A stretch of DNA of 64,000 bases from Anaerolineae bacterium. GTDB taxonomy: Bacteria > Chloroflexota > Anaerolineae > 4572-78 > J111. The stretch covers positions 124,001-188,000 of the forward strand of contig JAKLJP010000009.1 in NCBI GenBank assembly GCA_023151115.1. The letters run 5' to 3'. Below the pieces are notes generated by a model. The model had not been told where the DNA came from, did not search any database, and saw only the letters and a program-made list of their open reading frames with translations. Shown one piece after another: positions 37,201-46,094 of the stretch; within the stretch, counting starts at the first letter, position 1, and each line of letters starts with the position of its first letter. Position numbers and translations under genes: made by a program.

Positions 37201-38382
37201 ATGTCAAGTAAAGATGATATAAAAAGATTAATTATAAGGTATACTCGTCATAAGCAAAAGCTCGAAGAACAGAAAGCCACACTTGGGCTGAATACCCCTC
37301 CTCATATTTTGACTGAAATAGAAGATATAGAAAAAAAGCTTGAAATCTTAGAAGAAACATTAGAAGATGAAAAAGTATTATCTCCTCAGAGTAAATCAAA
37401 TGTCAGTAAGTCACGTCTACTAATCGGGGGAATAATAGCTTTAACATTATGTTTAGTTTTAGGTTTATGTGCAGGTAGTCTCAATTTCTTTATCAATGGA
37501 GGAGACCTGCTGGCTAAGGCTACAGCTACAACTTTCCAAACTCTAACCGATATATCCATTCCAGCCCCCACAGTTACAGATAATTCATCGGTTGAACTAT
37601 CACCTCCCACTGTAACATCTGTAAATACAGAAGAGCCTACACAATTGCTAACAAGTACGCAACCGCCAACTTCTGTAAATCCAGGAGAATCACTTACACC
37701 AACACCAACAATTGTACCTACACTAACAGCCATAAGTGCATCTCTACCTACAAATACCCCATTACCCCCTCCTCCTCCAACCAATACTCCCACAAATACC
37801 CCCCTACCCTCACCTACTAATACACCAACGCCAATACCCATGCCAACAAATACTTCAGTACCGCCTCCTCCAACTTGTCCCACCCCAACAGCAACTCACA
37901 AATTACTAACTTACTTAACAAGTAATAATAATTTGTGGGTTGATGCCCGTGAGGAATGTGCAACGGCAAGTAGTAATGATAGACCAGCCTCCTGTAAAAA
38001 CGTTGCAAGCGACGATTCAGATGGCCCTGGCAGTATATTATTAGGACAATTCTTTGGTGCAGAACAGTTCATATATAGTGTAAAGAGTCAAGAGACGCCT
38101 ATGGATGGAAAAGCTTGGGCTATTAAGTTTTTTTGGAAAGTGACACCGGATTATTTTAAGAATGCTGGTAGCCATTTCACTGAGGCTCCCCCTAGGGAAT
38201 GGCTTGTGTTAAATGAACCCAATACCAATAATCCAGCATACTTTTCTGTTATTTTCTTACAACCAGGTATAGAAACTGCTCAATTTCAAGAAGAATGTTC
38301 CACACAGGATTACTCCATTATCAGCGTAATTGGCTATATAAATTACCCGAATCTGCAAAATATGGTCGTAAAGTTGAATTAA
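37201..38382 (+). CDS. AT-rich membrane protein with effector-associated-like N-terminal domain
   Basis: 393 residues, with base composition far more AT-rich than its neighbours. N-terminus 1-60: KRLIIRYTRHKQKLEEQKA then LNTPPHILTEIEDIEKKLEI, the helical pattern found at the start of many cyanobacterial and Chloroflexota conflict/signalling proteins (effector-associated type; name unchecked). One TM helix at about 75-97 (LLIGGIIALTLCLVLGLCAG), then about 150 residues of Thr/Pro/Ser linker (PTNTPTNTPLPSP). The C-terminal domain of about 150 residues has four Cys, which may form disulfides outside the cell. Probably a receptor-like protein. AGGGGAT precedes the ATG. Likely horizontally acquired. 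Confidence 0.75.
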   Translation: MSSKDDIKRLIIRYTRHKQKLEEQKATLGLNTPPHILTEIEDIEKKLEILEETLEDEKVLSPQSKSNVSKSRLLIGGIIALTLCLVLGLCAGSLNFFINGGDLLAKATATTFQTLTDISIPAPTVTDNSSVELSPPTVTSVNTEEPTQLLTSTQPPTSVNPGESLTPTPTIVPTLTAISASLPTNTPLPPPPPTNTPTNTPLPSPTNTPTPIPMPTNTSVPPPPTCPTPTATHKLLTYLTSNNNLWVDAREECATASSNDRPASCKNVASDDSDGPGSILLGQFFGAEQFIYSVKSQETPMDGKAWAIKFFWKVTPDYFKNAGSHFTEAPPREWLVLNEPNTNNPAYFSVIFLQPGIETAQFQEECSTQDYSIISVIGYINYPNLQNMVVKLN

Positions 38383-38483
38383 TCTTAAGCGAATAAGTGA
38401 CGTGCCCCCAAAATGCTGCACAATAACGTTGTGTAAAGGCTTTTGAAGTTACAATCTTTTATATATTCAAGGAGATAACAATA

Positions 38484-38972
38484 ATGAATGACAATCCTTT
38501 TGGTATAAATTCTTTTAGCATGGAAAATCCTAATGATCGGTGGCGCTTCGTAAGCCCTCACCATCTTCAATTTCGTACCCCGGATAATAAAGAAGTAATT
38601 ATGCTGTCCGGGGTTGTGGTCGTTGACTTTAAAGGTCAGTCAGGCGAAAGCTGGCGGCGTGAGTCTGTTTTCTTGGAAATTGGACTCCGGGATGTGCGTC
38701 CCCCCGATAAATTGCTCCGTCTTTATGAATGGTGTGTATTCGTAGGTCCAAATGCAATGTATAATGCCAATATCTCAAATAATAGCGGGTACGCCGTTGA
38801 TGCGTTCAGTCTTGTCAGAAGTGTGAATGGAGAACCTCAACTTATTGGAGATGAAATTAGTTCGGTCATGATCCAGGCAGATCTTGCAGCCAGAGACAGC
38901 GATGCTTTTTTGTTTAGAGTAGGCTACCAGGTGACTCTGAAAGGAGAATTTGTTGATCCTCACCCAGTGTAG
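38484..38972 (+). CDS. Hypothetical protein beside the AT-rich receptor-like gene
   Basis: 162 residues, soluble, no signal peptide. Contains a beta-rich core (VIMLSGVVVVDFKGQ, ESVFLEIGLRDVRPPDKLL, VMIQADLAARDSDAFLFRVGYQVTLKG). I recognise no family. AAGGAG lies 10 nt before the ATG. Composition is intermediate between the AT-rich upstream gene and the M16 genes. It may be part of the same insertion between the two M16 halves. Confidence 0.6.
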   Translation: MNDNPFGINSFSMENPNDRWRFVSPHHLQFRTPDNKEVIMLSGVVVVDFKGQSGESWRRESVFLEIGLRDVRPPDKLLRLYEWCVFVGPNAMYNANISNNSGYAVDAFSLVRSVNGEPQLIGDEISSVMIQADLAARDSDAFLFRVGYQVTLKGEFVDPHPV

Positions 38973-39042
38973 AGTAGTGTGTGCCGGGATCTTAAAGAAT
39001 AAGTGATTGACACCATAACTTTGACGTTTTTTGAAGTCACCT

Positions 39043-39071
39043 TTGACGCTTCAAGGCGCAAGGTATTATAA
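39043..39071 (+). promoter_or_regulatory. Candidate promoter of the second M16 gene
   Basis: TTGACG, 17 nt, TTATAA (TATTAT at 15 nt is the alternative). A separate promoter would be needed after the insertion split the pair. Confidence 0.4.
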
Positions 39072-39120
39072 GGTTTGCAGGCGTGGTTAAAACACGGCAT
39101 TATAACCCGGGGGTTTTATT

Positions 39121-40374
39121 GTGGACTTAACCTTTCAAAAATATACTCTCGCTAATGGAATAAGCTTGATTGTCAAAGAAAATCACCACGCCCAAAGTGT
39201 GGTGGTGCGCGGTCACGTGCCGGGAGGGGCGAATTTGGATGGTCCTGATCGAGCCGGCCTGGCCTCTTTTACCGCCAGCGTTATGCGGCGAGGCACGGCT
39301 CGACGCACCTTTGCCCAGATCAACGAAACCATCGAGTCTGTTGGGGCCAGTGTTTATGTCAATTCGGGACGTTATTTAACCGGCTTTGGCGGCAAAAGCC
39401 TGGCTGAGGATTTTGAACTGCTGGTAGAGATCATGGCCGATATTCTGTTGACGCCCACCTTCCCCCCTGAGGAGGTGGAAAAGGTGCGCGGCCAAACGAT
39501 TACCGGCCTCAAAGAGGCTGAGGACAGCCCCCGCAGTATGGCCGGGCGCTATTTTCGAGAGCTGCTCTACGGCCTCGATCACCCTTATGGCCGCTCAGCC
39601 AACGGCACCCTGGAAAGCATTCCCCGCCTGAGCCGGGACAATTTGCTGGCTTTTTACCAGCAGACCTTTCACCCCCAAGACGGAGCAGTGGTGGTGGTGG
39701 GTGACGTCAACAGCCAGGCTGTTTACGACACATTGGAAGCCGCCCTGGGGCAGTGGCAGCCGGGCCATCCTCCGCCTGAAATAGATGTGCCAGAACCGGC
39801 CCCCCTGACTGAAAAGGTCCGCTATGTTCATGCCATGCCCAACAAGTCTCAGGCTGATTTGGTCCTGGGAACTATCGGGCCGCGCCGTCTGGCGGCCGAT
39901 TTCTACGCGGCTGAGGTGGGCGATACCGTTTTGGGGCAGTTGGGCCTGGGCGGACGGATTGGCCTCAACGTGCGCGACAAAGAAGGTATGGCCTATTATG
40001 CCCGGACCAGTTTAAGCGGCAATCTTGGCCCGTCACCCTGGACAATCTATGCCGGGGTCAACCCGGCCAACGTAGACCGGGCCGTTGACTTGATTGTAGC
40101 CGAAGTACGCCGCTTCCGCACCGAGCCGGTCAGCGAGCAGGAGCTGGCCGACGCCAAAGCTTATCTAACCGGCACCCTGCCCCTGCAACTGGAGTCGAAT
40201 GAGGGGGTGGCGTCGCTGCTGCTGGAGAGCCACCTTTACAACCTGGGTGACGACTTTATTGCCCGCTACCCCGACCTGATCAACGCTGTCACCGCCGAGG
40301 AAATTACCGCCGCCGCCCACAAGTACCTCAACGATGAGGTCTACGCCCTGGCTATTGCCGGGCCGTACACCTAA
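39121..40374 (+). CDS. M16 family peptidase, non-catalytic partner half
   Basis: 417 residues of the M16 fold. The zinc motif HxxEH is absent at the expected place (DRAGLASFTASVM), which is normal for the R/Y-type partner. Towards the C-terminus GLGGRIGLNVRDKEGMAYYA near 276-295 carries the substrate-binding Arg/Tyr pattern of this subunit type. GTG start with GGGGG 10 nt upstream. Forms a heterodimer with the 35856 product (family knowledge). Confidence 0.9.
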   Translation: MDLTFQKYTLANGISLIVKENHHAQSVVVRGHVPGGANLDGPDRAGLASFTASVMRRGTARRTFAQINETIESVGASVYVNSGRYLTGFGGKSLAEDFELLVEIMADILLTPTFPPEEVEKVRGQTITGLKEAEDSPRSMAGRYFRELLYGLDHPYGRSANGTLESIPRLSRDNLLAFYQQTFHPQDGAVVVVGDVNSQAVYDTLEAALGQWQPGHPPPEIDVPEPAPLTEKVRYVHAMPNKSQADLVLGTIGPRRLAADFYAAEVGDTVLGQLGLGGRIGLNVRDKEGMAYYARTSLSGNLGPSPWTIYAGVNPANVDRAVDLIVAEVRRFRTEPVSEQELADAKAYLTGTLPLQLESNEGVASLLLESHLYNLGDDFIARYPDLINAVTAEEITAAAHKYLNDEVYALAIAGPYT

Positions 40375-40381
40375 ATATCTG

Positions 40382-40485
40382 GGCTCATGTATAGAACAAG
40401 TGCAATTTAGGAGAGGCGGCTTCCACGCCGCCGAGGGCCGGACGTGGGAACCCGGCCTGCTTTGCACTAGTACTTAACATGAGCC
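40382..40485. repeat. 104-bp nested palindrome element
   Basis: GGCTCATG ... CATGAGCC outer arms (40382 and 40478), AGTGCAA ... TTGCACT middle arms, and two inner hairpins GGCGGC-ttccac-GCCGCC and GGCCGG ... CCGGCC. No coding capacity. Looks like a complete miniature element inserted between the M16 and methyltransferase genes. Confidence 0.65.
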
Positions 40486-40510
40486 AATATCTTCTTTAAC
40501 AGGAACAGCT

Positions 40511-41143
40511 ATGTCCGATGAATTTACGCTGACCCAAATTGACGCCTATTTACAGCAACTCTACGCCGACGCCGACCCGGTGCGGCTGGAGATGGAAGAA
40601 TTGGCCCGGCAGCGCGGTTTTCCGATTGTGGGACCGCTGGCCGGGCGACACCTGGACCAACTGGCCCGAATGATTGGGGCGCAGCGCATTTTTGAGTTGG
40701 GATCGGGGTACGGCTACTCAGCCCTGTACTTCGCCCGCGCGGTGGGGCCGGCCGGCCAGGTTCACTGCACCGAACTCGATGCCGAAAACATCCGGCTGGC
40801 CGAAATGTTTCTAAGCGAGGCCGGGTTGTGGGAGCGGGTTACCTATCACCAGGAAGAGGCAACCGCCGCTCTGGCGCGAGTGGGTGGAACCTGGGATATT
40901 ATTTACAACGATATTGACAAAGTCGGCTACCCGGCCACCATTGATCTGGCCTACTGGCATCTCCGTCCTGGTGGTCTTTTTATCACCGATAACCTGTTTT
41001 GGCATGGCCGTGTTTTTACGGGCGCTGCCGACGCCGATACCCACGGTGTGCTTGAATTTACCCGCCAGCTTTTTGCCCATCCCGGCTTTGTTACCAGCAT
41101 CTATCCCATTCGTGATGGTCTGGCCGTTGCTTTACGCCTGTAA
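40511..41143 (+). CDS. SAM-dependent O-methyltransferase (family 3)
   Basis: 210 residues. SAM motif I IFELGSGYGYSALYFARAV near 57-75, motif II around VHCTELDAE, and the metal-binding WDIIYNDIDKVGYPATI and LFITDNLFWHGRVF segments with the Asp/Asn ligands typical of the catechol O-methyltransferase-like class. Such enzymes methylate catechols, caffeoyl groups or similar small molecules; the substrate is unknown. AGGAACAG precedes the ATG. First gene of a loosely spaced plus-strand group. Confidence 0.88.
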   Translation: MSDEFTLTQIDAYLQQLYADADPVRLEMEELARQRGFPIVGPLAGRHLDQLARMIGAQRIFELGSGYGYSALYFARAVGPAGQVHCTELDAENIRLAEMFLSEAGLWERVTYHQEEATAALARVGGTWDIIYNDIDKVGYPATIDLAYWHLRPGGLFITDNLFWHGRVFTGAADADTHGVLEFTRQLFAHPGFVTSIYPIRDGLAVALRL

Positions 41144-41214
41144 ACAGTGATCAGTGGCCCGTAATCAGTAATCAGACCTGAACTACAGAATACTGAACTG
41201 ATTACTGGTCCCTA
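41142..41214. repeat. CAGTAATCAG stutter inverted repeat
   Basis: CAGTGATCAGTGG, GTAATCAGTAATCAG and mirrored CTGATTACTGG. Same family as 17279-17354. It overlaps the final stop region of the methyltransferase gene. Confidence 0.65.
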
Positions 41215-41230
41215 ACTTCGGAGGAAATTG

Positions 41231-42022
41231 ATGGAGGCGATTATAACCGCTGGGGGCGTCAGCGCGCCGGATGACCCGCTCTATGCCCGTACCGGAGTGG
41301 CCAAAAAGGCCCTCATCCCTCTGGGTGGTCAGCCAATGGTTTGCTGGGTGATCGAGGCGCTGCTGGGCACTGGCCTGATAGAGCATGTGGTGATTGTCGG
41401 CCTCACCCCGGCTGAACTCAATTTCAAGCATCCGGCGCTTTATTTTGTGCCGGCGGCGGGTGGACTGCTGGATAACGTGCTAACCGGGGTTGACCACATA
41501 AGAGCCATTAACCCGGCGGCCCAAAAAACACTGCTCTGCTCTTCGGATATTCCGCTGATTACCTCGGAGATTGTGCATGGTTTCCTGGCCGAGTGTGGCT
41601 CACAGGAAGCAGAGATTTATTACGCCATTGTCGAAGAAAAAACAATGGAGGCCCGCTTCCCCGGCTCCAAACGCACCTTTGTCCCCTTCAAGGGGGGACG
41701 TTACTCCGGTGGGGATGTTTTTCTGCTTGATCTGACCGCCCAGGGAAATGTTGAACTATTTCGCTCCTTGATCGGCTCGCGCAAAAACTACCTGGCCCAG
41801 GCCCGTATGCTGGGCCTGGATTTTATTACCCGCTTCTTGCTGCGCCTGATGACCGTCGAAGAAGCCGCCGAGCGCGCCCGCCAGAGAATGAATCTGAACG
41901 CACGGGTAGTGGTGACCCGTTTTGCCGAACTAGGCATGGACCTGGACAAAGCCCACCAATATGACCTCATCAAAGCCGAATTGGAAAAAATCAAACTGGG
42001 TAGAACAGCTTTTAATACTTGA
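41231..42022 (+). CDS. MobA-like NTP transferase
   Basis: 263 residues. N-terminal EAIITAGGVSAP and KALIPLGGQPMVCWVIEAL form the nucleotide-binding signature of MobA/GlmU-type transferases (GG and the Lys of KALIPLGG), and CSSDIPLIT near 99-107 carries the metal-binding Asp. Members transfer a nucleotide to a sugar phosphate, polyol phosphate or cofactor. ATG 41231 follows GGAGG at 41219. It overlaps the PAP2 gene by 62 nt in another frame, and that pairing suggests activated-headgroup or polyprenyl-phosphate chemistry (inference). Confidence 0.85.
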   Translation: MEAIITAGGVSAPDDPLYARTGVAKKALIPLGGQPMVCWVIEALLGTGLIEHVVIVGLTPAELNFKHPALYFVPAAGGLLDNVLTGVDHIRAINPAAQKTLLCSSDIPLITSEIVHGFLAECGSQEAEIYYAIVEEKTMEARFPGSKRTFVPFKGGRYSGGDVFLLDLTAQGNVELFRSLIGSRKNYLAQARMLGLDFITRFLLRLMTVEEAAERARQRMNLNARVVVTRFAELGMDLDKAHQYDLIKAELEKIKLGRTAFNT

Positions 42023-42533
42023 CGCGTGGCTGACCCAACAACTGACCCTGCCGCTCGAATCAAACTGGCGGGGGTGGGCTGGGCGGGTGGCTCACCTGGG
42101 GGACGGTCCCCTGGTATTCGGCGGGCTGGGCCTGGTTTATGGGCTGGGCTGGTGGGCCGATGCGCCATTACTCTGCCAGACTGTCCAGGTGCTGCTAACA
42201 CTGATCCTGGCAGCTATCCTCATTGTCACCCTGGTAAAATTTAGGGTACGCCGTCGCCGCCCCCACCCCCCCGGCGAATTTGTCGCCTTTGCCTACGATG
42301 TTTACAGTTTTCCTTCCGGCCATGCGGCTCGTCTGGCTGCTCTGGCCGTAGGCGTACTTTTTTTTGATACCTTTCTGGGTTGGAGCTTGATAATTCTGGC
42401 TTTAAGTGTTGCTCTAGCCCGTGTGCTGGTGGGGGTGCATTATCTCAGCGACATTTTGATAGGGCTGACCCTGGGGGGGCTGGTCGCATGGGTGGGGCTA
42501 CTGGCAGTTAAATTCCTGGAATTTGTGCTATAA
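41961..42533 (+). CDS. PAP2 family membrane phosphatase
   Basis: 190 residues with about five TM helices. All three phosphatase motifs are present: KFRVRRRRP (KX6RP) near 94, FPSGHAA near 116 and ARVLVGVHYLSD near 152. Such enzymes dephosphorylate phosphatidate, undecaprenyl pyrophosphate or related lipids. The ATG at 41961 gives an unusually long 62-nt overlap with the NTP transferase gene; a later in-frame start was not found before the first helix. The stop lies 7 nt before the HD gene. Confidence 0.88.
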   Translation: MTSSKPNWKKSNWVEQLLILDAWLTQQLTLPLESNWRGWAGRVAHLGDGPLVFGGLGLVYGLGWWADAPLLCQTVQVLLTLILAAILIVTLVKFRVRRRRPHPPGEFVAFAYDVYSFPSGHAARLAALAVGVLFFDTFLGWSLIILALSVALARVLVGVHYLSDILIGLTLGGLVAWVGLLAVKFLEFVL

Positions 42534-42534
42534 T
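42526..42534 (+). promoter_or_regulatory. Extended -10 of the HD gene, leaderless geometry
   Basis: TGCTATAAT, overlapping the PAP2 stop; six nt later comes the ATG at 42541. No good -35 is seen. Confidence 0.55.
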
Positions 42535-42540
42535 GTCCTT

Positions 42541-43134
42541 ATGATTACCGTTGCCCAAGCCCAAACCTACTATCACAACGACTCAGCTCACGATTTTGAC
42601 CATGTATTGCGGGTGTTGGCTAACGCCGAGCACATTGGCCGGATTGAGCAAGCCAATATGTCCGTTCTGCGGTCGGCGACGCTGCTGCACGATATTGCCA
42701 GGGCGGATCAGGAAGAGACCGGTCAGGACCATGCCGCTGAGGGCGCGCGCCGGGCCAGTCTTATCCTCCGCGAAGCCGGACAGCCGTCCGAATTTATCGT
42801 AGCTGTCTGCCATGCCATCGAGACGCATCGTTTTCGGGTTGATAATCCACCCCAAACCCTGGAAGCCAAAATTTTGTATGATGCCGATAAGCTCGACTCT
42901 ATTGGCGCGATAGGGGTAGCCCGCGCCTTTGCTTACGGCGGCTATGTCAATCGTCCGCTGTGGGCCGAGGATGACAGCCATATCCATACGGCCTGGCAAG
43001 AGTTTCGGTTAAAATTGAGCAAGGTTAAAGACAGTCTCTTTACTGAAACAGCCCGACAAATGGCTCAGGAACGCCATCTATTTATGGTTCAATTTTTTGA
43101 GCAGATAGCCCGTGAAATGAGAGGCGAGCAATGA
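42541..43134 (+). CDS. HD-domain phosphohydrolase
   Basis: 197 residues. Metal ligands visible: HDFDHVLRVLANA near 18-30 (first His), TLLHDIARAD near 53-62 (the HD pair), and the later Asp in YDADKLDSIGAIG near 111-123. Enzymes of this uncharacterised YedJ-like group hydrolyse nucleotides or phosphate esters. ATG 42541 has no ribosome-binding site but a clear -10 box directly upstream. The next gene overlaps its stop as ATGA. Confidence 0.88.
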   Translation: MITVAQAQTYYHNDSAHDFDHVLRVLANAEHIGRIEQANMSVLRSATLLHDIARADQEETGQDHAAEGARRASLILREAGQPSEFIVAVCHAIETHRFRVDNPPQTLEAKILYDADKLDSIGAIGVARAFAYGGYVNRPLWAEDDSHIHTAWQEFRLKLSKVKDSLFTETARQMAQERHLFMVQFFEQIAREMRGEQ

Positions 43135-43817
43135 ACCGGCGTCCTATCATCGAGACGATTCAACAGGCTCTGGCCGGTCCGCTCCCCGGAATGAAGGGAC
43201 AAATTAAGATGGCCCCGCAGCCTCGAGCTGACCAGGTCAATCGCTGGGAGATACCCGATAATTACCGTGAGGCCGGCGTGTTGTTATTGCTTTACCCTCA
43301 CCACCAGCCCAATCAGCTTGAGCCAGAACTGCATGTGGTCTTGACTCGCCGGCCCGATTATCCCGGCACGCATGGCGGCCAGATTTCGCTGCCAGGAGGT
43401 CGGCGCGAGGGTGACGAGTCGCTGCTGGTTACGGCCCTGCGTGAAGCCCAGGAAGAGATTGGTCTGGACCCGGCGGCGGTCGAAGTAATCGGCCAGTTAT
43501 CGCCGCTGTACATACCGCCCAGCAACTTTTATATTTACCCTTTTATTGCCTACAGTTCGGTTCGGCCTGCGTTTCAGCCGGATGCCAAAGAAGTAGCCGA
43601 GTTGATTGAAGCGCCGCTGCATTTACTCTTCAATCCCGCTATCCAGAGAGAAGAAATTTGGCAAATCCCTAACTATGGCGAGCGGCGCGTTCCATTTTTT
43701 GATGTTTTTGGCCATCGTGTCTGGGGGGCTACGGCCATGATTTTGAGCGAATTTTTAACGCTGCTACAACCCAACGGTACTGCTGTCGGGTCCGATAACC
43801 TGACTGTTTCTGCTTGA
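43131..43817 (+). CDS. Nudix CoA pyrophosphatase-type hydrolase
   Basis: 228 residues. The CoA-specific motif precedes the Nudix box: VVLTRRPDYPGTHGGQISLP, then GGRREGDE and REAQEEIGL. It should cleave CoA to phosphopantetheine and 3',5'-ADP. The extra N-terminal 60 residues are the usual cap. Start ATG 43131 is coupled to the HD gene by a 4-nt overlap. Normal family length. Confidence 0.9.
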   Translation: MNRRPIIETIQQALAGPLPGMKGQIKMAPQPRADQVNRWEIPDNYREAGVLLLLYPHHQPNQLEPELHVVLTRRPDYPGTHGGQISLPGGRREGDESLLVTALREAQEEIGLDPAAVEVIGQLSPLYIPPSNFYIYPFIAYSSVRPAFQPDAKEVAELIEAPLHLLFNPAIQREEIWQIPNYGERRVPFFDVFGHRVWGATAMILSEFLTLLQPNGTAVGSDNLTVSA

Positions 43818-43867
43818 ACTCCGGCCTGACAGGCTGTGTTGAGCCTTGCAGTTTTAGGATGTAAATC

Positions 43868-44866
43868 ATGCCCGAACTGAGACAGAATTTGGCTACCCGC
43901 GAGTGGGTCATTATCGCCACCGAGCGAGCCAAACGGCCTCACGACTATGTTCAACCCCACCAGCACCTCCTCACCGAAGCCCAATTACCTTACGACCCCA
44001 CCTGTCCCTTTTGCCCCGGTCACGAAGAATTGGACCTGGAAATCGAGCGAATGCCGGTCAACGGGCCCTGGCAAACCCGTGTAGTCGAGAACAAATTTCC
44101 CGCGCTTTCGCCTAAAGGCGAACTGGCCCGTACCTTTGACGGAGTGCATCGCTCGATCTATGGCCTGGGGTACCATGAAATTTTGGTAGAACACCCCAGC
44201 CACAACACCACGCTAGCCCTTATGTCGGCTACTGATATTGATGTTGTGCTACAAACCTTTTACAGCCGGGGTTGGGAAATTACACGCGATGCCCGCATTG
44301 AACAGATTATTTTTTTCAAAAATCATGGAGTTCAGGCCGGAGCGACCTTAAAGCACCCGCACAGTCAAATTGTGGCGTTGCCGGTAGTTCCTAATAATAT
44401 TCGTTATCGCATCGAAGAAGCTCGTCGCTATTTTGATGATAACGGCCACTGTGTCTACTGCGTGATGATGCAGGATGAACTGGAAAAAGGTATCCGGGTG
44501 ATAGACACAAGCGAACACTTCGCGGCGTTTGCTTTGTATGCCTCACCTTCCCCCTTTCACCTGTGGGTGATGCCCCGCCAGCATAACGTAAGTTTTCTGT
44601 TTACTCGTAAAGAGGAACTGACCGACCTGGCCGGAATTTTGGGCCGTGTTTTACGCCGGTTGTACCTGGGTTTGCGGGACCCAGCCTATAATCTGGTGAT
44701 TCGAACTGCGCCGGCCAAAGAAATTGGCGAAGATTATCTGCACTGGTATGTGACAATTATTCCGCGTTTGAACAGTACCGCCGGTTTTGAATTGGGCAGC
44801 GGCATGTTTATCAACACGGCTTTGCCGGAAGAGAGCGCCATCTTTCTGCGTGAGGTCGAAATTTAA
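43868..44866 (+). CDS. galT: Galactose-1-phosphate uridylyltransferase
   Basis: 332 residues. HIT-superfamily enzyme of the Leloir pathway (UDP-glucose + Gal-1-P to Glc-1-P + UDP-galactose). The active site GATLKHPHSQ near 158-167 contains the nucleophilic His in HPH; zinc-site candidates are CPFC near 39-42 and CVYC near 196-199. A second HIT-like half with WVMPRQHN and the C-terminal HWYVTIIPRL is present. No galK or galE is adjacent; related ADP-glucose- or other NDP-sugar-specific members cannot be excluded. GTAAATC and AGGATG precede the ATG. Confidence 0.88.
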   Translation: MPELRQNLATREWVIIATERAKRPHDYVQPHQHLLTEAQLPYDPTCPFCPGHEELDLEIERMPVNGPWQTRVVENKFPALSPKGELARTFDGVHRSIYGLGYHEILVEHPSHNTTLALMSATDIDVVLQTFYSRGWEITRDARIEQIIFFKNHGVQAGATLKHPHSQIVALPVVPNNIRYRIEEARRYFDDNGHCVYCVMMQDELEKGIRVIDTSEHFAAFALYASPSPFHLWVMPRQHNVSFLFTRKEELTDLAGILGRVLRRLYLGLRDPAYNLVIRTAPAKEIGEDYLHWYVTIIPRLNSTAGFELGSGMFINTALPEESAIFLREVEI

Positions 44867-44931
44867 TTTTTATCAGAACAAGCCGTATCCAAAAGGGCGG
44901 TCAGACAGACTCTAAATTGAGAAACAGGTAA

Positions 44932-46092
44932 ATGACAGACTTTCTGGGTAGTGCTTCACCCGACCAATTACTAATCTTTATGGCAGTTCCGGTATTAGGC
45001 GCTGTCATCTGTGCGGCAGTATTATTTGCTGCTTTTGCCGGCCGGATGAGAAAAGGGTTGACCAAAACAGAATCACTCGCTCCCTCATCGTTGCCCCTGG
45101 CTGCTCCAACCACGCTAAGCTTTGCGCCGCCGCCCCAGACAGTTACCCAACCAGTGGTTGCCAGCCAGGCTCCGGCCCCAGAGGTGTTGCCCGATGACTC
45201 TGTCAACACTGCCGAATTGGATTTAAACCTGAATCTTTTGAACCAACCTGTTGAGATGGAGGTTGAAATGATAAACCCATCCAAATCCACCCGCGAAAAC
45301 CGAACCGGTCTATCGGCCCGGCTGGGCCAGCAAACTCGTCCCGCCGCCTTGCCCTCCCTCCCGGCGGTAAGCCAACCCTCGCCGGTCCCGGCCAATCCTC
45401 CGGCGACCAGAGTCAATCCGCCTATCTCGCCCGCCGAGCCGGTGGAGTTGCTGCGCCTCCTGCGCGACCCCCAAACCGGCCAGCTTATGGTAGAAATTGC
45501 CGGGCGGCGTTACACCAGGTTGGCCGAAATTGCCGACAAAAAAGTGGGCCATTATATCCTGACCCTGGCTGCCCATTTGCTGGCCTTTACCAATGGCATG
45601 GTCGCCACTGAGGCCGGTCTCAAAGCGCTCCCAGCGCCCAAAGTAGGCGCCGTGCCCATGCCGCTGGCGACTCCTGGGCCAACCACGCCGCCACTTGCTG
45701 CACCAACACCACCTGCTTCAGCTTCCCCCGGTTTTGTGCCTCCACCCCCGCCTGAGGTCGAAGCGGCCTTTTTAGCCTCGCTGCGGGCACAGCCAACCAA
45801 GCCAGAACCGCCTCAACCTCAGCGACGCGGTCTGTTTAACCGGGCTAAACCGGCCCCCGAAGAGACGTTGCTGCCCACCCTGAACCTGGCCGAGCAGATC
45901 AACACTATTGCCCAGACCCGGCTGCGCTACTCACCCCTGGCCGCTACCATTAAGCTGGAAATCACTTCCGATCCCGGCGGCGGCATCTTGATTAATGTCA
46001 ACGGCGCGTTTTATCACGGCCCGGATGATATTCCTCAGCCGGAGGTCAAGGAGTTAATCAAGGCTTCAATTCAGGAGTGGGAGAAAAGTTAA
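44932..46092 (+). CDS. Membrane-anchored protein with duplicated small domain
   Basis: 386 residues. TM helix at about 14-38, then a Pro/Ala/Thr-rich linker with two folded parts. Part one near 165-225 reads RDPQTGQLMVEIAGRRYTRL; part two near 340-380 reads SDPGGGILINVNGAFYHG. Both share the plan Asp-Pro, Gly, alternating hydrophobic strand, Gly, Tyr, then a helix, so the unit is probably a duplicated domain. No family recognised. GAGAAACAGG lies before the ATG. Transcribed in the same direction as galT. Confidence 0.65.
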   Translation: MTDFLGSASPDQLLIFMAVPVLGAVICAAVLFAAFAGRMRKGLTKTESLAPSSLPLAAPTTLSFAPPPQTVTQPVVASQAPAPEVLPDDSVNTAELDLNLNLLNQPVEMEVEMINPSKSTRENRTGLSARLGQQTRPAALPSLPAVSQPSPVPANPPATRVNPPISPAEPVELLRLLRDPQTGQLMVEIAGRRYTRLAEIADKKVGHYILTLAAHLLAFTNGMVATEAGLKALPAPKVGAVPMPLATPGPTTPPLAAPTPPASASPGFVPPPPPEVEAAFLASLRAQPTKPEPPQPQRRGLFNRAKPAPEETLLPTLNLAEQINTIAQTRLRYSPLAATIKLEITSDPGGGILINVNGAFYHGPDDIPQPEVKELIKASIQEWEKS

Positions 46093-46094
46093 AA

